60,000 nt of DNA, from contig NC_088295.1 in NCBI RefSeq assembly GCF_032854445.1, positions 72,384,028 to 72,444,027 of the forward strand, read 5' to 3'. A program made the position numbers and the translations under genes. The number at the start of each line of letters is the position of its first letter. The stretch's first letter is position 1. The DNA comes from Liolophura sinensis. Taxonomy: Eukaryota > Mollusca > Polyplacophora > Chitonida > Chitonidae. The notes under the pieces were generated by a model. The model searched no databases. It was not told where the DNA came from and saw only the letters and a program-made list of their open reading frames with translations. Below, one piece after another: positions 1 to 9,000 of this stretch.

Positions 1-2759
1 ATGTAACCTGAAGCTAGTTCAGTATATATGTACATAAGGGAATGGCATTAGTTTCAGTTCTGTAAGGAACTACTGTGCGTATAAAATAACCAACAAAAAA
101 TGCCGATATATTTGGAGATGAATCTAGTCGTGAATCTGTCCCCTGGAACCTGTGTAGCTATCTGCATGCGTCAATGAGTACCGGCAAAGAGCCAGACCTA
201 ACCACATATTGTGAATGTGATTATTTGAAAATAATATTATCTGGACACGAGGATTTGCAAAATAGCTGAGTAGATGCACGAGCGGAATGCAGCTTCCATG
301 GGCTCTTGGGGATATATCATAAATTCTGCAGATTATACGATTGTCGTACATGTTATGTCTTTCTAGCTCATTTAGTTATTGGTTTTGACGCTACGCCAGA
401 AGGGCAATATTAACAACCATTTTTGGTTTTCTAACGAAAATTAAAAGTGGCTCTTTGACCATGAACAGAAGAAATGACAATAGCTCTATGTATATGTAAG
501 GGGAAAAATACGGTTATGTCCAGTTATATTGAGTTAGTTCATGTATTTATGAGCTAAGAAATTAGCCAAGTGTGATTCGGGTTAATAGTTCTCTATGACG
601 CCGGAAGAAGGCAATCAATGATACATTTGTTTATTTATTTATGTATTTATTTATTGTTTATTTTGTTTGTTTTTTTGGGGGGGGGGGGTATTTTTAGCCA
701 TTCTCCTGTACTAGCAAGTTACCCACTCGGCCACGGAGGCCAGAGGAATGTCATTGACCGGGCCCATCAATTTAATCAGTTTCCAGTGCTTGCATACCAG
801 ATTAGTTTATACAGGTACATAATCTTTAAGCAAAATCTATATATAGGTTACTCTTTGATTGTAACTATTAGTCCCTAGCCAAGGGGTTAAGCTGAAATCT
901 TAACGCACGGCGTCTATAGCAAATGATACAATGCCTACCAAAAGGTGCGAGATAGTGTTCACGTGACGTCAGCGGAAATAGCTGCTACCTTAGGTTATAG
1001 AAATTACACACGGCTGATTGGCTAAAATTGATAACATGGCGTCGCTTTCGATTTTCTCAATGTGCGCTATTTCACTTACTTTGAACCGCGATATCTGGGT
1101 TATGCAACATCACAAAACTAAAATGGCGTGCTTTTTAAAACTTTATGTCGGATGCTTTATTGATGCATATACATTTGGTCTGTGGGTTTTTTTTAACTTA
1201 CGGTACTAATGAAAAATTCGAACAACGATATATCGTCCTATAAATGGTAACCCTTGTACGTAGCGGAGATGAAGAAGGCTTTTTTAACCTTCGACATTGT
1301 TGTAGCGGAGACTGGTTTTAGTAAAGATAACTAATGATTCAGTTCTGACAGCGAAATGTCTGTAAGGAAGAGTAATGTATATAGAGAGTAGAGATATCCC
1401 TGTCGTAGATGTTCTTACACGGTATCAAACGTCTAGTTCTTCACTGAGACGTTTTGAGTTCTTAACATTCCATATACAGTAGAAACCTTTTTTTTTTATA
1501 GTCGTCCTTTTTTTCCAAAATGACTTTTCCCGCAGTGCCATAGATACAAGTTTCATGGTACATCGACTTGATCCCACAAGAAAGCAAGCTATGTACAGAG
1601 ATTTATGCATTTTCGCAATCCAGTTAAGTTTCAGTGAATGGTATATTGTAAAATTAAACTCCTTTCTTTAAGAAAGAACTGATGTATTTTAAATAGTGCC
1701 CTCAGAGTGTCTATTTTTGTGCTGCTCTGTGTGAAAGCATTATCTCTTAAACTAAATAAACGCTGATCTTTACCTACTTCCTGAGGTCAAAGTTCACCCT
1801 ACAATCAATCCGTCTTGTGCACTAATGTCTCGAAACTGCTTGTCCGATTTTCACATACGGACTCTCTAAGATGTTTCTCAGAACAGTTTGTGGCCCAAGC
1901 TGACTTTTTGACCTCTTTTCTGAGGCCAAAGATCGTGCCAATTAGGTTAGTGAGTGTGAAGTAGGAGAATAATTTTAAGATGAACTGACATCGTGTCCCC
2001 AGTGTTCTGGCACTGTGTCATGCTATACTAGTATGTATTATTAGCAACATGCATTCTCGATCATAACGATTCTTCTATTGATAGTTGGGGAAGGGGGAAA
2101 GAGTGGAAGATTTTTGCTCAAAATCAATTCCTTCTAGTTGCTTCAGCGAGTACTTAAAGGTATCCTGATGTGGCGTTTGTCAGAAAATGTGCATGTATTT
2201 ATTTTTTCACTGTATCCCTATCTTACACAGCACAACAACTAACCCATCAAAATGATCTTCAGAACACCTATAGAGTACACAAATCATATGCACGAATTAA
2301 ATCCATTCTAATTATATGGCATTATCTCGTCACACAACAACATATACAAGAACGTACAGAACTTTCTAAATTATAAATTGAGGGACGCAGACTATGACAC
2401 AAAGTAAGCCTTGTGTAGCCTTCTAGGGCAACCTATTTTTTAGGGCAACTACATTTTTTGGAAATTTCTGACAACAACAGTATGAAATTAATCATCAAAA
2501 GTTTATGGTTTTTATCGGTTACATTTCTTTTGCTGTTCGTTGATATAAAATATATTTTCCAAAAGCACAGGTGGGGCGCCCTACATTAACACGTGTCTTG
2601 TTTTACATGATATTTTATACATTTAGATAAGAAGAGATATACATGTTTTAGTCCATGCCATTGTCTATCAACGTAACTAGATTATAATCTTAACCATTGG
2701 TGGTTTTATGTGTGTTATATATATATATATATTCCCTGTTTTATAACGATTTTTTTAGC
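1..2759. other. Gene-free left flank of the virus-like element
   Basis: AT-rich DNA with only short unconvincing open frames. It holds a 12-base G run at about 677-688 and a short TA run at about 2718-2732. I see no exon, RNA gene or recognisable transposon here. Confidence 0.6.
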
Positions 2760-2764
2760 CTTTC
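2760..2764. repeat. Left target-site duplication of the virus-like element
   Basis: CTTTC directly precedes the outer terminal repeat (AGTAGTATAC...). The same five bases directly follow the mirror-image end at 11929-11933. A short duplication is expected for integrase-type or transposase-type insertion; Polintons usually make 5-6 bp. Confidence 0.75.
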
Positions 2765-2860
2765 AGTAGTATACACAATGCCGGTTCTGGCACACCCTCC
2801 CCTGGGGCCCTCCCCTCGGCAAATAGAGGCTCCCAGCCCCTTCTCGGGTCGCAGAATAAG
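2765..2860 (+). repeat. Left terminal inverted repeat, outer copy
   Basis: Its first 29 bases (AGTAGTATACACAATGCC and on through GGTTCTGGCAC) are identical to the reverse complement of the right end at 11900-11928. Similarity continues with small gaps through the CCCTCCCC and AAATAGAGGC blocks to about 2840. Confidence 0.85.
2791..2854 (+). repeat. Leader repeat R1
   Basis: Contains CCCTCCCCTCGGCAAATAGA and CCAGCCCCTTCTCGGGTCGC. The same blocks recur in direct orientation at about 2946-3026 and 3387-3471. Confidence 0.7.
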
Positions 2861-2950
2861 GGTTCTGGCACGCCCTCCCTGGGGCCATCCCCAGAACAAA
2901 CAGAGACCCCAGCCTCATTTCGTGAAAAGATATAAGGATATTAGCCGCCC
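2861..2950 (+). repeat. Left end, second (inner) copy of the terminal repeat
   Basis: Starts again at GGTTCTGGCACGCCC and runs to ATATTAGCC. This inner copy aligns with the right terminus more completely than the outermost one: it alone shares the GCCTCATTTCGT and ATAAGGATATTAGCC blocks with the reverse complement of 11823-11910. The left end therefore carries a partial tandem duplication of the terminus. Confidence 0.75.
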
Positions 2951-3026
2951 TCCCGAGAACAAATAGAGGCCCCCAGCCCCTTCTCGGGTTATAGTTAGAC
3001 ATCGGTCTTTCGGTCTATCCCCCGCC
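2946..3026 (+). promoter_or_regulatory. Leader repeat R2, upstream of the first gene
   Basis: Shares AAATAGAGGCCCC and CCAGCCCCTTCTCGGGT with R1, and ends with ATCGGTCTTTCGGTCTATCC then CCCGCC. It sits about 70 bases before the ATG at 3096. A second copy (R3) sits about 40 bases before the next gene, so a promoter or leader role is plausible. That role is inference. Confidence 0.4.
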
Positions 3027-3095
3027 GCGCCTCCCAGCAGTTTCAAGGCGAGGATTATAGGCCGCACGGCTGGGCACACCACCAACATCATCATC

Positions 3096-3419
3096 ATGGG
3101 ATCTCCCGCCCAGGCGGCGCAGACGCTGGAAACGACCAGCCCACCGCTCGCGGACGGCCGGCCTCTTTGGGCGAAGTTAGTCGGCACGGTGCAAGACTTG
3201 CGAGGCTACCAAGAAGTCACCCGCAGCATGTTTGAAGACGGCCGCGTCCACGCGGGCCGGATGCTCGTGCTGAAGCTCTTCACCAACGACGTGTGCGCTT
3301 CGGTGGAGCACCCCGAGCCCATCCGGCAGTATTATGAAAACCGGCTGCAGCTCGAGCTAATGAGGCAACAACCCCCCCCCCCCCCCGGGGCCCTCCCCTT
3401 GGCAAATAGAGGCCCCTAG
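3096..3419 (+). CDS. Small leader protein of the virus-like element, probably truncated
   Basis: A 107-residue open frame starting at the first ATG after the R2 leader repeat. I cannot assign a biochemical function. A segment around residues 50-85 (GRMLVLKLFTNDVC and an acidic or aromatic stretch) looks like a conserved helical block that I associate with small proteins of invertebrate virus-like elements; this is memory, not a search. From about residue 91 the frame reads through a 14-base C run (five prolines) into the R3 leader repeat, so the native C-terminus was probably replaced when the repeat was duplicated. It is followed on the same strand, 95 bases later, by the gene at 3514. Confidence 0.5.
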   Translation: MGSPAQAAQTLETTSPPLADGRPLWAKLVGTVQDLRGYQEVTRSMFEDGRVHAGRMLVLKLFTNDVCASVEHPEPIRQYYENRLQLELMRQQPPPPPGALPLANRGP

Positions 3420-3471
3420 CCCCTTCTCGGGTCGCAGTTAGACACATCGGTCTTTCGGTCTATCCCCCGCC
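3387..3471 (+). promoter_or_regulatory. Leader repeat R3, upstream of the second gene
   Basis: This copy joins the R1-type start (GGGGCCCTCCCCTTGGCAAA) to the R2-type end (CATCGGTCTTTCGGTCTATC then CCCCGCC). It cuts off the 3' end of the preceding gene and lies about 40 bases before the ATG at 3514, so it may supply that gene with its own promoter. The element duplicated this block at least twice. Confidence 0.4.
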
Positions 3472-3513
3472 GAAACACGTACCAGAACGACCAACCAGAA
3501 TGACAAAACAGAC

Positions 3514-4449
3514 ATGGCGTCTAATAATGTCATCTTCGACTGCGCTGAGCTCATCGCCGCTTGCGAGGCCGCCAAGGCCTCCGGCAAGCCGCTTCCGACA
3601 GTCTTCTCGATTGAAACCTCCGCCCGCCCGGGCCCCAACGGTACGAAGTACATGGGGCTCCACGCCGCAACCCCAGGCAAGAAGGGGCGGCTGATGGTGC
3701 GAGTTCTCAAGGAGAAGCACGTCGGCCAAATCCCACCCCTCGAGTACACGAAGGCCCACCGCGAACGCCACCCCACCCTCAATGTGCAGCTATACAAGGA
3801 CCGCGTCGAGACAGACGACCAAGGCGACTCCTTTGGAGCCCTGCCCGGCGGCGACCAGAAGTCCGAGTACTTCCGCGTCCGCCAGTTCGTCGATGAATTC
3901 TTCAACGCGACGATGAAGGAACGCCTAACCGACGGGACCATCATCCTCCGGGATGCTCGCCGCAAGGACTACCCGCCCGGCGTGGTCGTCGTGCCCAACA
4001 CCACGATCGTCCCGCTCTTCCAGACCCACGTGTCGATGGAGGCAAAGACGGATCCCGGTACTGAGTTGGCGAATGCGATCTGCCGCACGAACATGAAGTT
4101 CGACAAGGACACCGGCCTCCCCAAAAAGGCCAATTTCTTCAACTACACGAAGGCCCACCGCGACGTCAAGACCGGCAAGCGCACCTATGAGCTTTTAACC
4201 TTTGACGGCCACCCGGTGACGGCGCACAATGTCCACCTGATCCGCTCCCACTCGGTCTTCAGCGGCATCGTCAATATGAACGCCGTCTGCGCTTCGAACA
4301 TGGGCCTCTCCATTCCCTCAGAGATGGAGGTGGTCGTCGTGGAGCCGCCCGCCAGCCACAATATCACGGTCCACGACGTCTTCGAGGGAGACGAGCTCGA
4401 CGACGGCGACACCGCAGCCAGCCGCCGTATCACCAAGGGGGGTTGCTAG
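3514..4449 (+). CDS. Conserved-type unknown protein, possible nucleic-acid-binding protein
   Basis: An intact 311-residue frame, one of the undamaged genes of the element. The start MASNNVIFDC follows the R3 leader. The sequence is soluble, with no signal peptide or membrane segment. It is rich in beta-strand-like stretches (VVVVPNTTIVPL, ITVHDVF) and has basic segments around residues 48-66 and 185-220. It ends in an acidic tail (EGDELDDGD) followed by a short basic end. Cysteines are few, so a zinc finger is unlikely. Acidic-tailed, beta-rich proteins of this size are common among single-strand DNA-binding proteins of DNA viruses, and an element with a capsid and ATPase would be expected to encode one. 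That is inference from shape and context only; no diagnostic motif is present. Next on the map is a converging gene on the other strand. Confidence 0.65.
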   Translation: MASNNVIFDCAELIAACEAAKASGKPLPTVFSIETSARPGPNGTKYMGLHAATPGKKGRLMVRVLKEKHVGQIPPLEYTKAHRERHPTLNVQLYKDRVETDDQGDSFGALPGGDQKSEYFRVRQFVDEFFNATMKERLTDGTIILRDARRKDYPPGVVVVPNTTIVPLFQTHVSMEAKTDPGTELANAICRTNMKFDKDTGLPKKANFFNYTKAHRDVKTGKRTYELLTFDGHPVTAHNVHLIRSHSVFSGIVNMNAVCASNMGLSIPSEMEVVVVEPPASHNITVHDVFEGDELDDGDTAASRRITKGGC

Positions 4450-4465
4450 CGCAAAAAGATCCGGA

Positions 4466-4553
4466 GCCCGCCGTTAGGGTGGTGATTAATTGGTAACAGG
4501 TTGAGCTATAAACCAGGCCTTTTTGGACCAGGGTTCGAGCCCCACACTGGGCA
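4466..4553 (+). other. Degenerate tRNA-like / Pol III B-box sequence
   Basis: GGTTCGAGCCC at about 4532-4542 matches the B-box consensus exactly. TGGTGATTAATTGGTAA upstream resembles a lengthened A box and D loop. GCCCG near 4466 can pair with TGGGC near 4548, like an acceptor stem. The D and anticodon arms do not fold cleanly and the T stem has only three pairs, so I call it tRNA-like, not a tRNA. It lies between two converging virus-like genes. Confidence 0.25.
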
Positions 4554-4566
4554 CCTCCCCAGAACA

Positions 4567-5220
4567 TCATTCGGAAAGAGCGTTTTTCAGCTCTTGCCGT
4601 GCTAGTTTTCGGCCGCGATCTATAAGCTGTTTTTTCGTGCTTTCATCGATCTCTACGGCGTTGAATACCTTACGAGACTTGGCGCGTATCTCCTGCTTCA
4701 GATCAGAGTAGTTCTTGAGCTCCTGAACGATTTGCTTGAACTCCACGTCTGAAATACCACCATCAGATAATGCCGTAGACACCTGCGCACGGATGCTGTT
4801 AAGTTTGGCCTCGGCCAACAGCCGTATATCGTTATGTTTCTTGGCCTTTGTGTGAAGTCGGCGGCTAACGAATTTTCCGGCGACATTTAAGACACCGCAA
4901 GCTAGGGCCGCAGCTTCCATGGCCAAGACAGCAGGGGTTGCAATTATTGTTGTGAGTAGCCCCACGCCTGCAACCCCTAGGCCCAAACCAGCCGTGAGCA
5001 TGGCTGAATCAAGGGCCTCGGTGGCCAAGACACCACGCCGGTACTTTTTGTACAAGGCCTGGCGGAGATCTCGCTCAGATTCAAGCTGCCTCTGTATTTC
5101 GCTGATATACTGCAGGCGATAGGCGTGCGCCACGCTCTCCGGCGGCGCGGTCGGGGCCAAGGGGTGGTCATCCATAATCGTCGGCGCCGCGCCCTCCGGC
5201 GGCAAGGAGCCTTCAGCCAA
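4567..5220 (-). CDS. Two-helix membrane protein with coiled-coil flanks
   Basis: An intact 217-residue protein. Residues about 1-30 are proline-rich and disordered. Residues 35-70 form a charged helix (YRLQYISEIQRQLESERD). Residues about 72-115 are two adjoining Gly/Ala-rich hydrophobic helices (AGLGLGVAGVGLLTTIIA, then PAVLAMEAAALACGVLNVAG), followed by a basic segment (KFVSRRLHTKAKKH). A long charged helical tail ends in KNALSE. The layout resembles the SLATT type of two-helix membrane proteins, but that is shape only. It lies just downstream of and on the same strand as the gene at 5255-6472, with 34 bases between, so the two may share a transcript. A virion membrane or membrane-remodelling role is possible but unproven. 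The reading frame shows no damage. Confidence 0.65.
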   Translation of the reverse strand: MAEGSLPPEGAAPTIMDDHPLAPTAPPESVAHAYRLQYISEIQRQLESERDLRQALYKKYRRGVLATEALDSAMLTAGLGLGVAGVGLLTTIIATPAVLAMEAAALACGVLNVAGKFVSRRLHTKAKKHNDIRLLAEAKLNSIRAQVSTALSDGGISDVEFKQIVQELKNYSDLKQEIRAKSRKVFNAVEIDESTKKQLIDRGRKLARQELKNALSE

Positions 5221-5254
5221 GATCGACGGGTACAGTCATCCCATATTGCCCGTC

Positions 5255-6472
5255 CTATGAATCAATAACGTCGGTCAGCTCTAAATTGTCATCGGGGTGA
5301 CTAACACGAAAGCGGCGAAGGCCTATGCCGCACTCTAAATAGATTTCATCGAGATTTAAAACGCCCCCTGTGACGACTCGTATATCCTCGAGAGTGCTCC
5401 GGATGACTGGGTCGCCCTGGGCCGGTAATTTGATTATAAGTCTGAGATCCTTTCCATCGTGCTCTACAGGCCACCTTATTTTCAACCCGGTAATCAAGGT
5501 GCAACGGCGACTGCCCCCGCCAAGCATGAGGTCGATGATAAGCATAGATCCAGGGGTTAGTGGTAGGGCGGCCTTAAAATCGGTTTGCGCGGTAAGACGT
5601 ACGGTCTCTCCCCCCGGCGACGCCTTTAGTACGAAGTGGCCTCTTCTGTCCCAATCTAGAAGACAGCTGCCGGTTGGTAGGTACGACACGAAATAGGTTC
5701 CGGAGTTGAAAACTTTTTTCACATCGACCCCGGTGGCCTGGACCAACCTCGGGATCACCTCCACATCTATCAACCACTTGGGGTCGCGAGCTCTGGTAAG
5801 AACAAAGCGGTCTTCAAAGCGAATTAATGAGAGTTTTTGTTCTTCAATCACCTCAGACGGCGACCTGCGCTCTTGCTCTGCAGAGGATGAGATGCACAAG
5901 GCTTTGTACTGTGGGTTGAGAAATGAAACTGTCTTCCCGCAGTTAATCCCTTCACCAGTCACGGCGATGGCTTTAAGTAGTGTGGAACCGCCACCGAAAT
6001 CTGACGTTATTCTCAGGTTTTCTGAGGTGTTCAGTTCACCTAAATGCACGAAGACTTCTTTGTGTGAGACCAAGTTAGGTAGCTTTTCACCCTCCCTAGT
6101 CCCCCATATGACCCTATTCCCGTCCCGGAACCCTAAGATGGGGGCAAGCTTCGAGAGCGCTAGGGTGGTATTTCCTAGGATAGTAAGGACTAGGCGGCCC
6201 GTAGCTGCATTCATTCCCAGAGAAATCCCATGCTGGCGGAATACGGCCTTGTCCAGCGTACAGACATTGTAGTAGCCCGTCGGCACTTTGACGCGTACTT
6301 CTTCGCGGTCGTCAACTCCAAGCAAGTAGTGCACTCTGGTGGGGATATTCACCCAGGCCGGGTAGAATGTTATCTCACGAAGGGCGGTTTTAAGGCGGCC
6401 GCCGAGGTTGTTAAGGGCATGAGGCAGCGTGTGCTGAGCCCCATTTAGAACGTCAGTCAATGTGATGAACAT
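5255..6472 (-). CDS. Probable structural (minor capsid / penton-type) protein
   Basis: An intact frame; the first ATG is at 6472 (an in-frame GTG lies 9 bases upstream), giving 405 residues. Residues about 60-125 show GYYNVCTLDKAVF, an NAATGRLVLTI strand and LSKLAPILGF. Then follow VFVHLGELNTSENL and GGGSTLLKAIAV with a strand-rich second half. This 'tyrosine-rich start, LGF, hydrophobic strand, N-rich loop' pattern recurs, as I remember it, in predicted proteins of invertebrate Polinton-like elements next to capsid genes. No enzymatic motif is seen. It is the first gene of a minus-strand pair, and its start lies 10 bases from the start of the divergent gene at 6483. Assignment as a capsid-associated protein is inference; coding status is firm. 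Confidence 0.6.
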   Translation of the reverse strand: MFITLTDVLNGAQHTLPHALNNLGGRLKTALREITFYPAWVNIPTRVHYLLGVDDREEVRVKVPTGYYNVCTLDKAVFRQHGISLGMNAATGRLVLTILGNTTLALSKLAPILGFRDGNRVIWGTREGEKLPNLVSHKEVFVHLGELNTSENLRITSDFGGGSTLLKAIAVTGEGINCGKTVSFLNPQYKALCISSSAEQERRSPSEVIEEQKLSLIRFEDRFVLTRARDPKWLIDVEVIPRLVQATGVDVKKVFNSGTYFVSYLPTGSCLLDWDRRGHFVLKASPGGETVRLTAQTDFKAALPLTPGSMLIIDLMLGGGSRRCTLITGLKIRWPVEHDGKDLRLIIKLPAQGDPVIRSTLEDIRVVTGGVLNLDEIYLECGIGLRRFRVSHPDDNLELTDVIDS

Positions 6473-6482
6473 CTTAGCCACG

Positions 6483-7828
6483 ATGAACAGCGAGGCTTAC
6501 AGGTTCAATAGAGAGGCCACTTACAAGGCCGGGGCATTCCATAGTATCCAAACCCACGCAGAGCAGCTCACGCGATTTAACATCTACATCGATGAAAAGA
6601 AGGCCTTTCCGGTTCAGTTTACAGATGTGTTGGCCAAGTACCGGCTGCCAAAGATAACCAGCAATTCCATTGTTCAGGCCTGGAACACCAATCCTATGCA
6701 ATTCTGGCAGAACCAAGTGAACTTCTCGGTCTGGTGCACAACCACGGGTTGTGGCGTCTCTGCAAAAGACCATCTTCTCGCCCCCGACCAACGAATAAGG
6801 GCCCTGTACACGTTCCATGTGTATTACCAAGTTAGGCGGATCTTGGAAGAGATCCAGACCCCCCTGCCGCAAGACAGAGCGTGGGCGACATCCAAAAACC
6901 CCTACGACGAGAGGGCCTATGAGAGGATTTGTAGGGAGTTCCGCGTAGATGCGCACACAGACTGGAGGCGCAGGGGGTGAATCACGGCCTCGGAGTGGCA
7001 TATTACTATGTCACGAGAACGGGCTACAGCCCCATTGGCGATGGGACCTTCGATCCGAGCAGGATGTCGTTCCCTAGAAAGCATACAGCGCTCCACGTCG
7101 ACTACATCGAGCAGGACGCCGAGGAGGCTTGGGCGTCGTTCATTTTCGATACATCCCAAGGATTCACGCAGCCGGGCGTAGAGCGCCTAAACGATTCCAT
7201 CCGGACATACGTGTGGGCTGTTTTAGGCGCCCAAGCGCAAACAAGGGCGCGTATTCTAGGCACGGGCACAGCCTTCGACGCGCAAAAACAGTTTGCCGCG
7301 AACGTTGAAGACGCTATTTCCTCTCCGATCGACCTCCCGTCTGCTATCAGACGCTTTCAGGACGTGCTACAGTATGCCGGGAGCGCTGTAGACTTTGTGT
7401 ATGGCATAGGCCTATATATGGCCCCCAGCGACATGCTTCTGCAGATCGGCCATGTGGCGAACTACAACAACAAAATCGTCGTGGCCACAGAGGACCAGAA
7501 GCTAGGCGCCAATTCGGGTGTGAACGCTAAAGTGCCGCCCACTTTGCACAAGCGCGCACCCTCCCACGGGATCGAAAAGCCACAAGAAAGCGTCCCACCA
7601 CCCATCACGCGCGTTCAGCATGTTGCAGTTCGCCGCAAAGCGGCTAAAGAACCCCCAGACCAAAAAGGGTTGGTATCGGCTTACTGCTGCTGTGGGCTAT
7701 GCGTTAAATACGAACAGCCACGAGCAATAGGCCGCCTCCTGCGAAGAATAGAGCCCAGACATTATCGGCCAGCCACCCAGCCGCTTTCCCGAGAAGATTC
7801 AGTAGCCAGGACAGGATACTGCCAATAA
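6483..7828 (+). pseudogene. Large unknown virus-like protein, split by a one-base loss
   Basis: Two adjoining frames read as one gene. The first runs 6483-6980 (preferred ATG at 6483, MNSEAYRF; an upstream in-frame ATG at 6462 would overlap the divergent gene). It holds the striking segment WNTNPMQFWQNQVNFSVWCT then TGCGV. It stops at TGA 6978-6980 just after a run of five Gs (6973-6977). The second frame picks up directly (GLGVAYYYVTRTGYSP...) and contains DSIRTYVWAVLGAQAQTR and LYMAPSDMLLQIG. One base appears to have been lost in the G run. Aromatic-rich, strand-rich composition and position between structural-type genes suggest a virion protein; I know of no biochemical function. The C-terminus past about residue 190 of the second part is doubtful because it converges on, and overlaps, the minus-strand gene ending at 7704. 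Confidence 0.6.
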
Positions 7829-8938
7829 TACCCGGAATCGCAGCGGCAGCCTTCCCAGCCAAGGGCGCGCGCCAGGGATTGGAGATGCTTTTTCACTCAT
7901 TCTTTAAGATCACGCCCGTCGGATGGAGGTGGTGTTGGCCGGATGCCCCGCCGGACCCGCCAGTCAGCGCCAACTTTGTCGCTAGCCCGTGTCGAGATCG
8001 CCATCCCAAGTGCCGTGAGAATGGAGACCACGGTTATTCCCTGTTCCCGGAAGAGGGTGCGGACGCGCTCGGCCAGAGTGGTATCCTTGTGTAGGATGCG
8101 ATCGACCGTCTGCTTGATGCGGCGTATTTGCGTGCGTAGGGCTTCGGTTGTTAAAGAGGCTGCTTCGAGCCGGGCCACCCTCTCATCCTCGAGATTCCTT
8201 ATCCAGTCTGCGATCCGACGCCGGGAGAATTCATCAGGGGCGTCCTCCAACTTCTGTTTTTGTTTCGCGATGTCCTTATCGAGACTTGACAGCTTGGCAA
8301 GGTTATTTGCGTGTTCACCTTCCGAGGTCTGCAGTGCTCTGTCAAGCCCTAGAAGTTCTCGCATGGGAAGAGGAGGGTCGTTTATTGTTTCAAGAACCCG
8401 CTCGACCTAGCTATCCGTCAAGCTTGTTTCGAGTGTGTGGACAGCATCAGCGGCCTTTTTCGCTGGTTGGCTTAAATCCTTCAGCTCCATGGTATCTGCC
8501 TCGGCGGCCACGGCACCGAATTCTGAACTCGCAGTCTCCAGGGCTGCGACTGCTGCCGGATGCAACGATGTCTGTTCTTTGCTTTTTCGTTTCCAATCTA
8601 TAAAGCCCAGCCCCTCCCTAACAACATTACCCGCCCCCCCCCCCCCCCCCTATTGGCGACTGTTAAGAGGGCTAGCGGTTCACCTGTTCGTTTGTTGATG
8701 ATGTCCAGTTTGGAGTGGGTTTTGAGTTTCACACGCCTTTGTCAACCGTAAACTTCTTCATGACATCGTCAAGGTGGAGTGGGGTAAGATGGGGATACTC
8801 CTCCGCCATGATTTTGTAATAAGACGTCACGGCGGCCTCCGTCTGCTCTTGTAGAAGGTTTATGTCGGTCTGCTCGTCGTCGTTGTTGCCCTCTCGGGCG
8901 TCGTCGAACGCCGGGTTGCCAAAGTCATAGTCAGCCAT
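7704..8938 (-). pseudogene. Coiled-coil / membrane virus-like protein, broken in several places
   Basis: One long gene is recognisable across four broken pieces. The start MADYDFGNPAFDD at 8938 gives an acidic N-terminus and stops at 8729-8731. Coding-like sequence resumes in another frame (KLDIINKRTGEPLALLTV, about 8725-8655) up to a 17-base C run at 8634-8650. It resumes again at about 8595 and meets an in-frame TAG at 8407-8409. The best-preserved part, 8364-7897, is a long charged coiled coil (residues rich in K/E/R, LEDERVARLEAAS) followed by a hydrophobic stretch (VVSILTALGMAIS). After another shift near 8000, a TGA at 7897-7899 and a shift near 7865, the C-terminus is strongly hydrophobic (IPGIIGSILSWLLNLLGKAA; WALFFAGGGLLLVAV) and ends at 7704. 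The architecture suggests a membrane-anchored virion protein. Function unknown. Confidence 0.6.
8634..8650. repeat. 17-base C run inside the broken minus-strand gene
   Basis: A pure C tract (G on the coding strand) at a point where coding similarity stops and resumes in another frame. Slippage here probably contributed to loss of the gene, although assembly error is also possible at such tracts. Confidence 0.7.
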
Positions 8939-8960
8939 AATCCTCGTATTGAACATTCAA

Positions 8961-9000
8961 GGTATACCATCAATACACAAGGTATGCCTTCAATACACAA
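8961..9000. repeat. 20-bp tandem pair in the intergenic gap before the capsid gene
   Basis: GGTATACCATCAATACACAA (8961-8980) is followed directly by GGTATGCCTTCAATACACAA (8981-9000). The pair fills the gap between the divergent starts at 8938 (-) and 9000 (+), so it lies where promoters for both genes are expected. Confidence 0.7.

Noticed and set aside
3438-3965. Minus-strand 175-codon frame at the left end of the virus-like element
   Set aside because: Antisense to the intact gene at 3514-4449, whose composition and start context are far better.
7943-8603. Plus-strand arginine/serine-rich frames of about 150 codons
   Set aside because: They are antisense shadows of the broken minus-strand coiled-coil gene; GC-rich DNA keeps opposite frames open.
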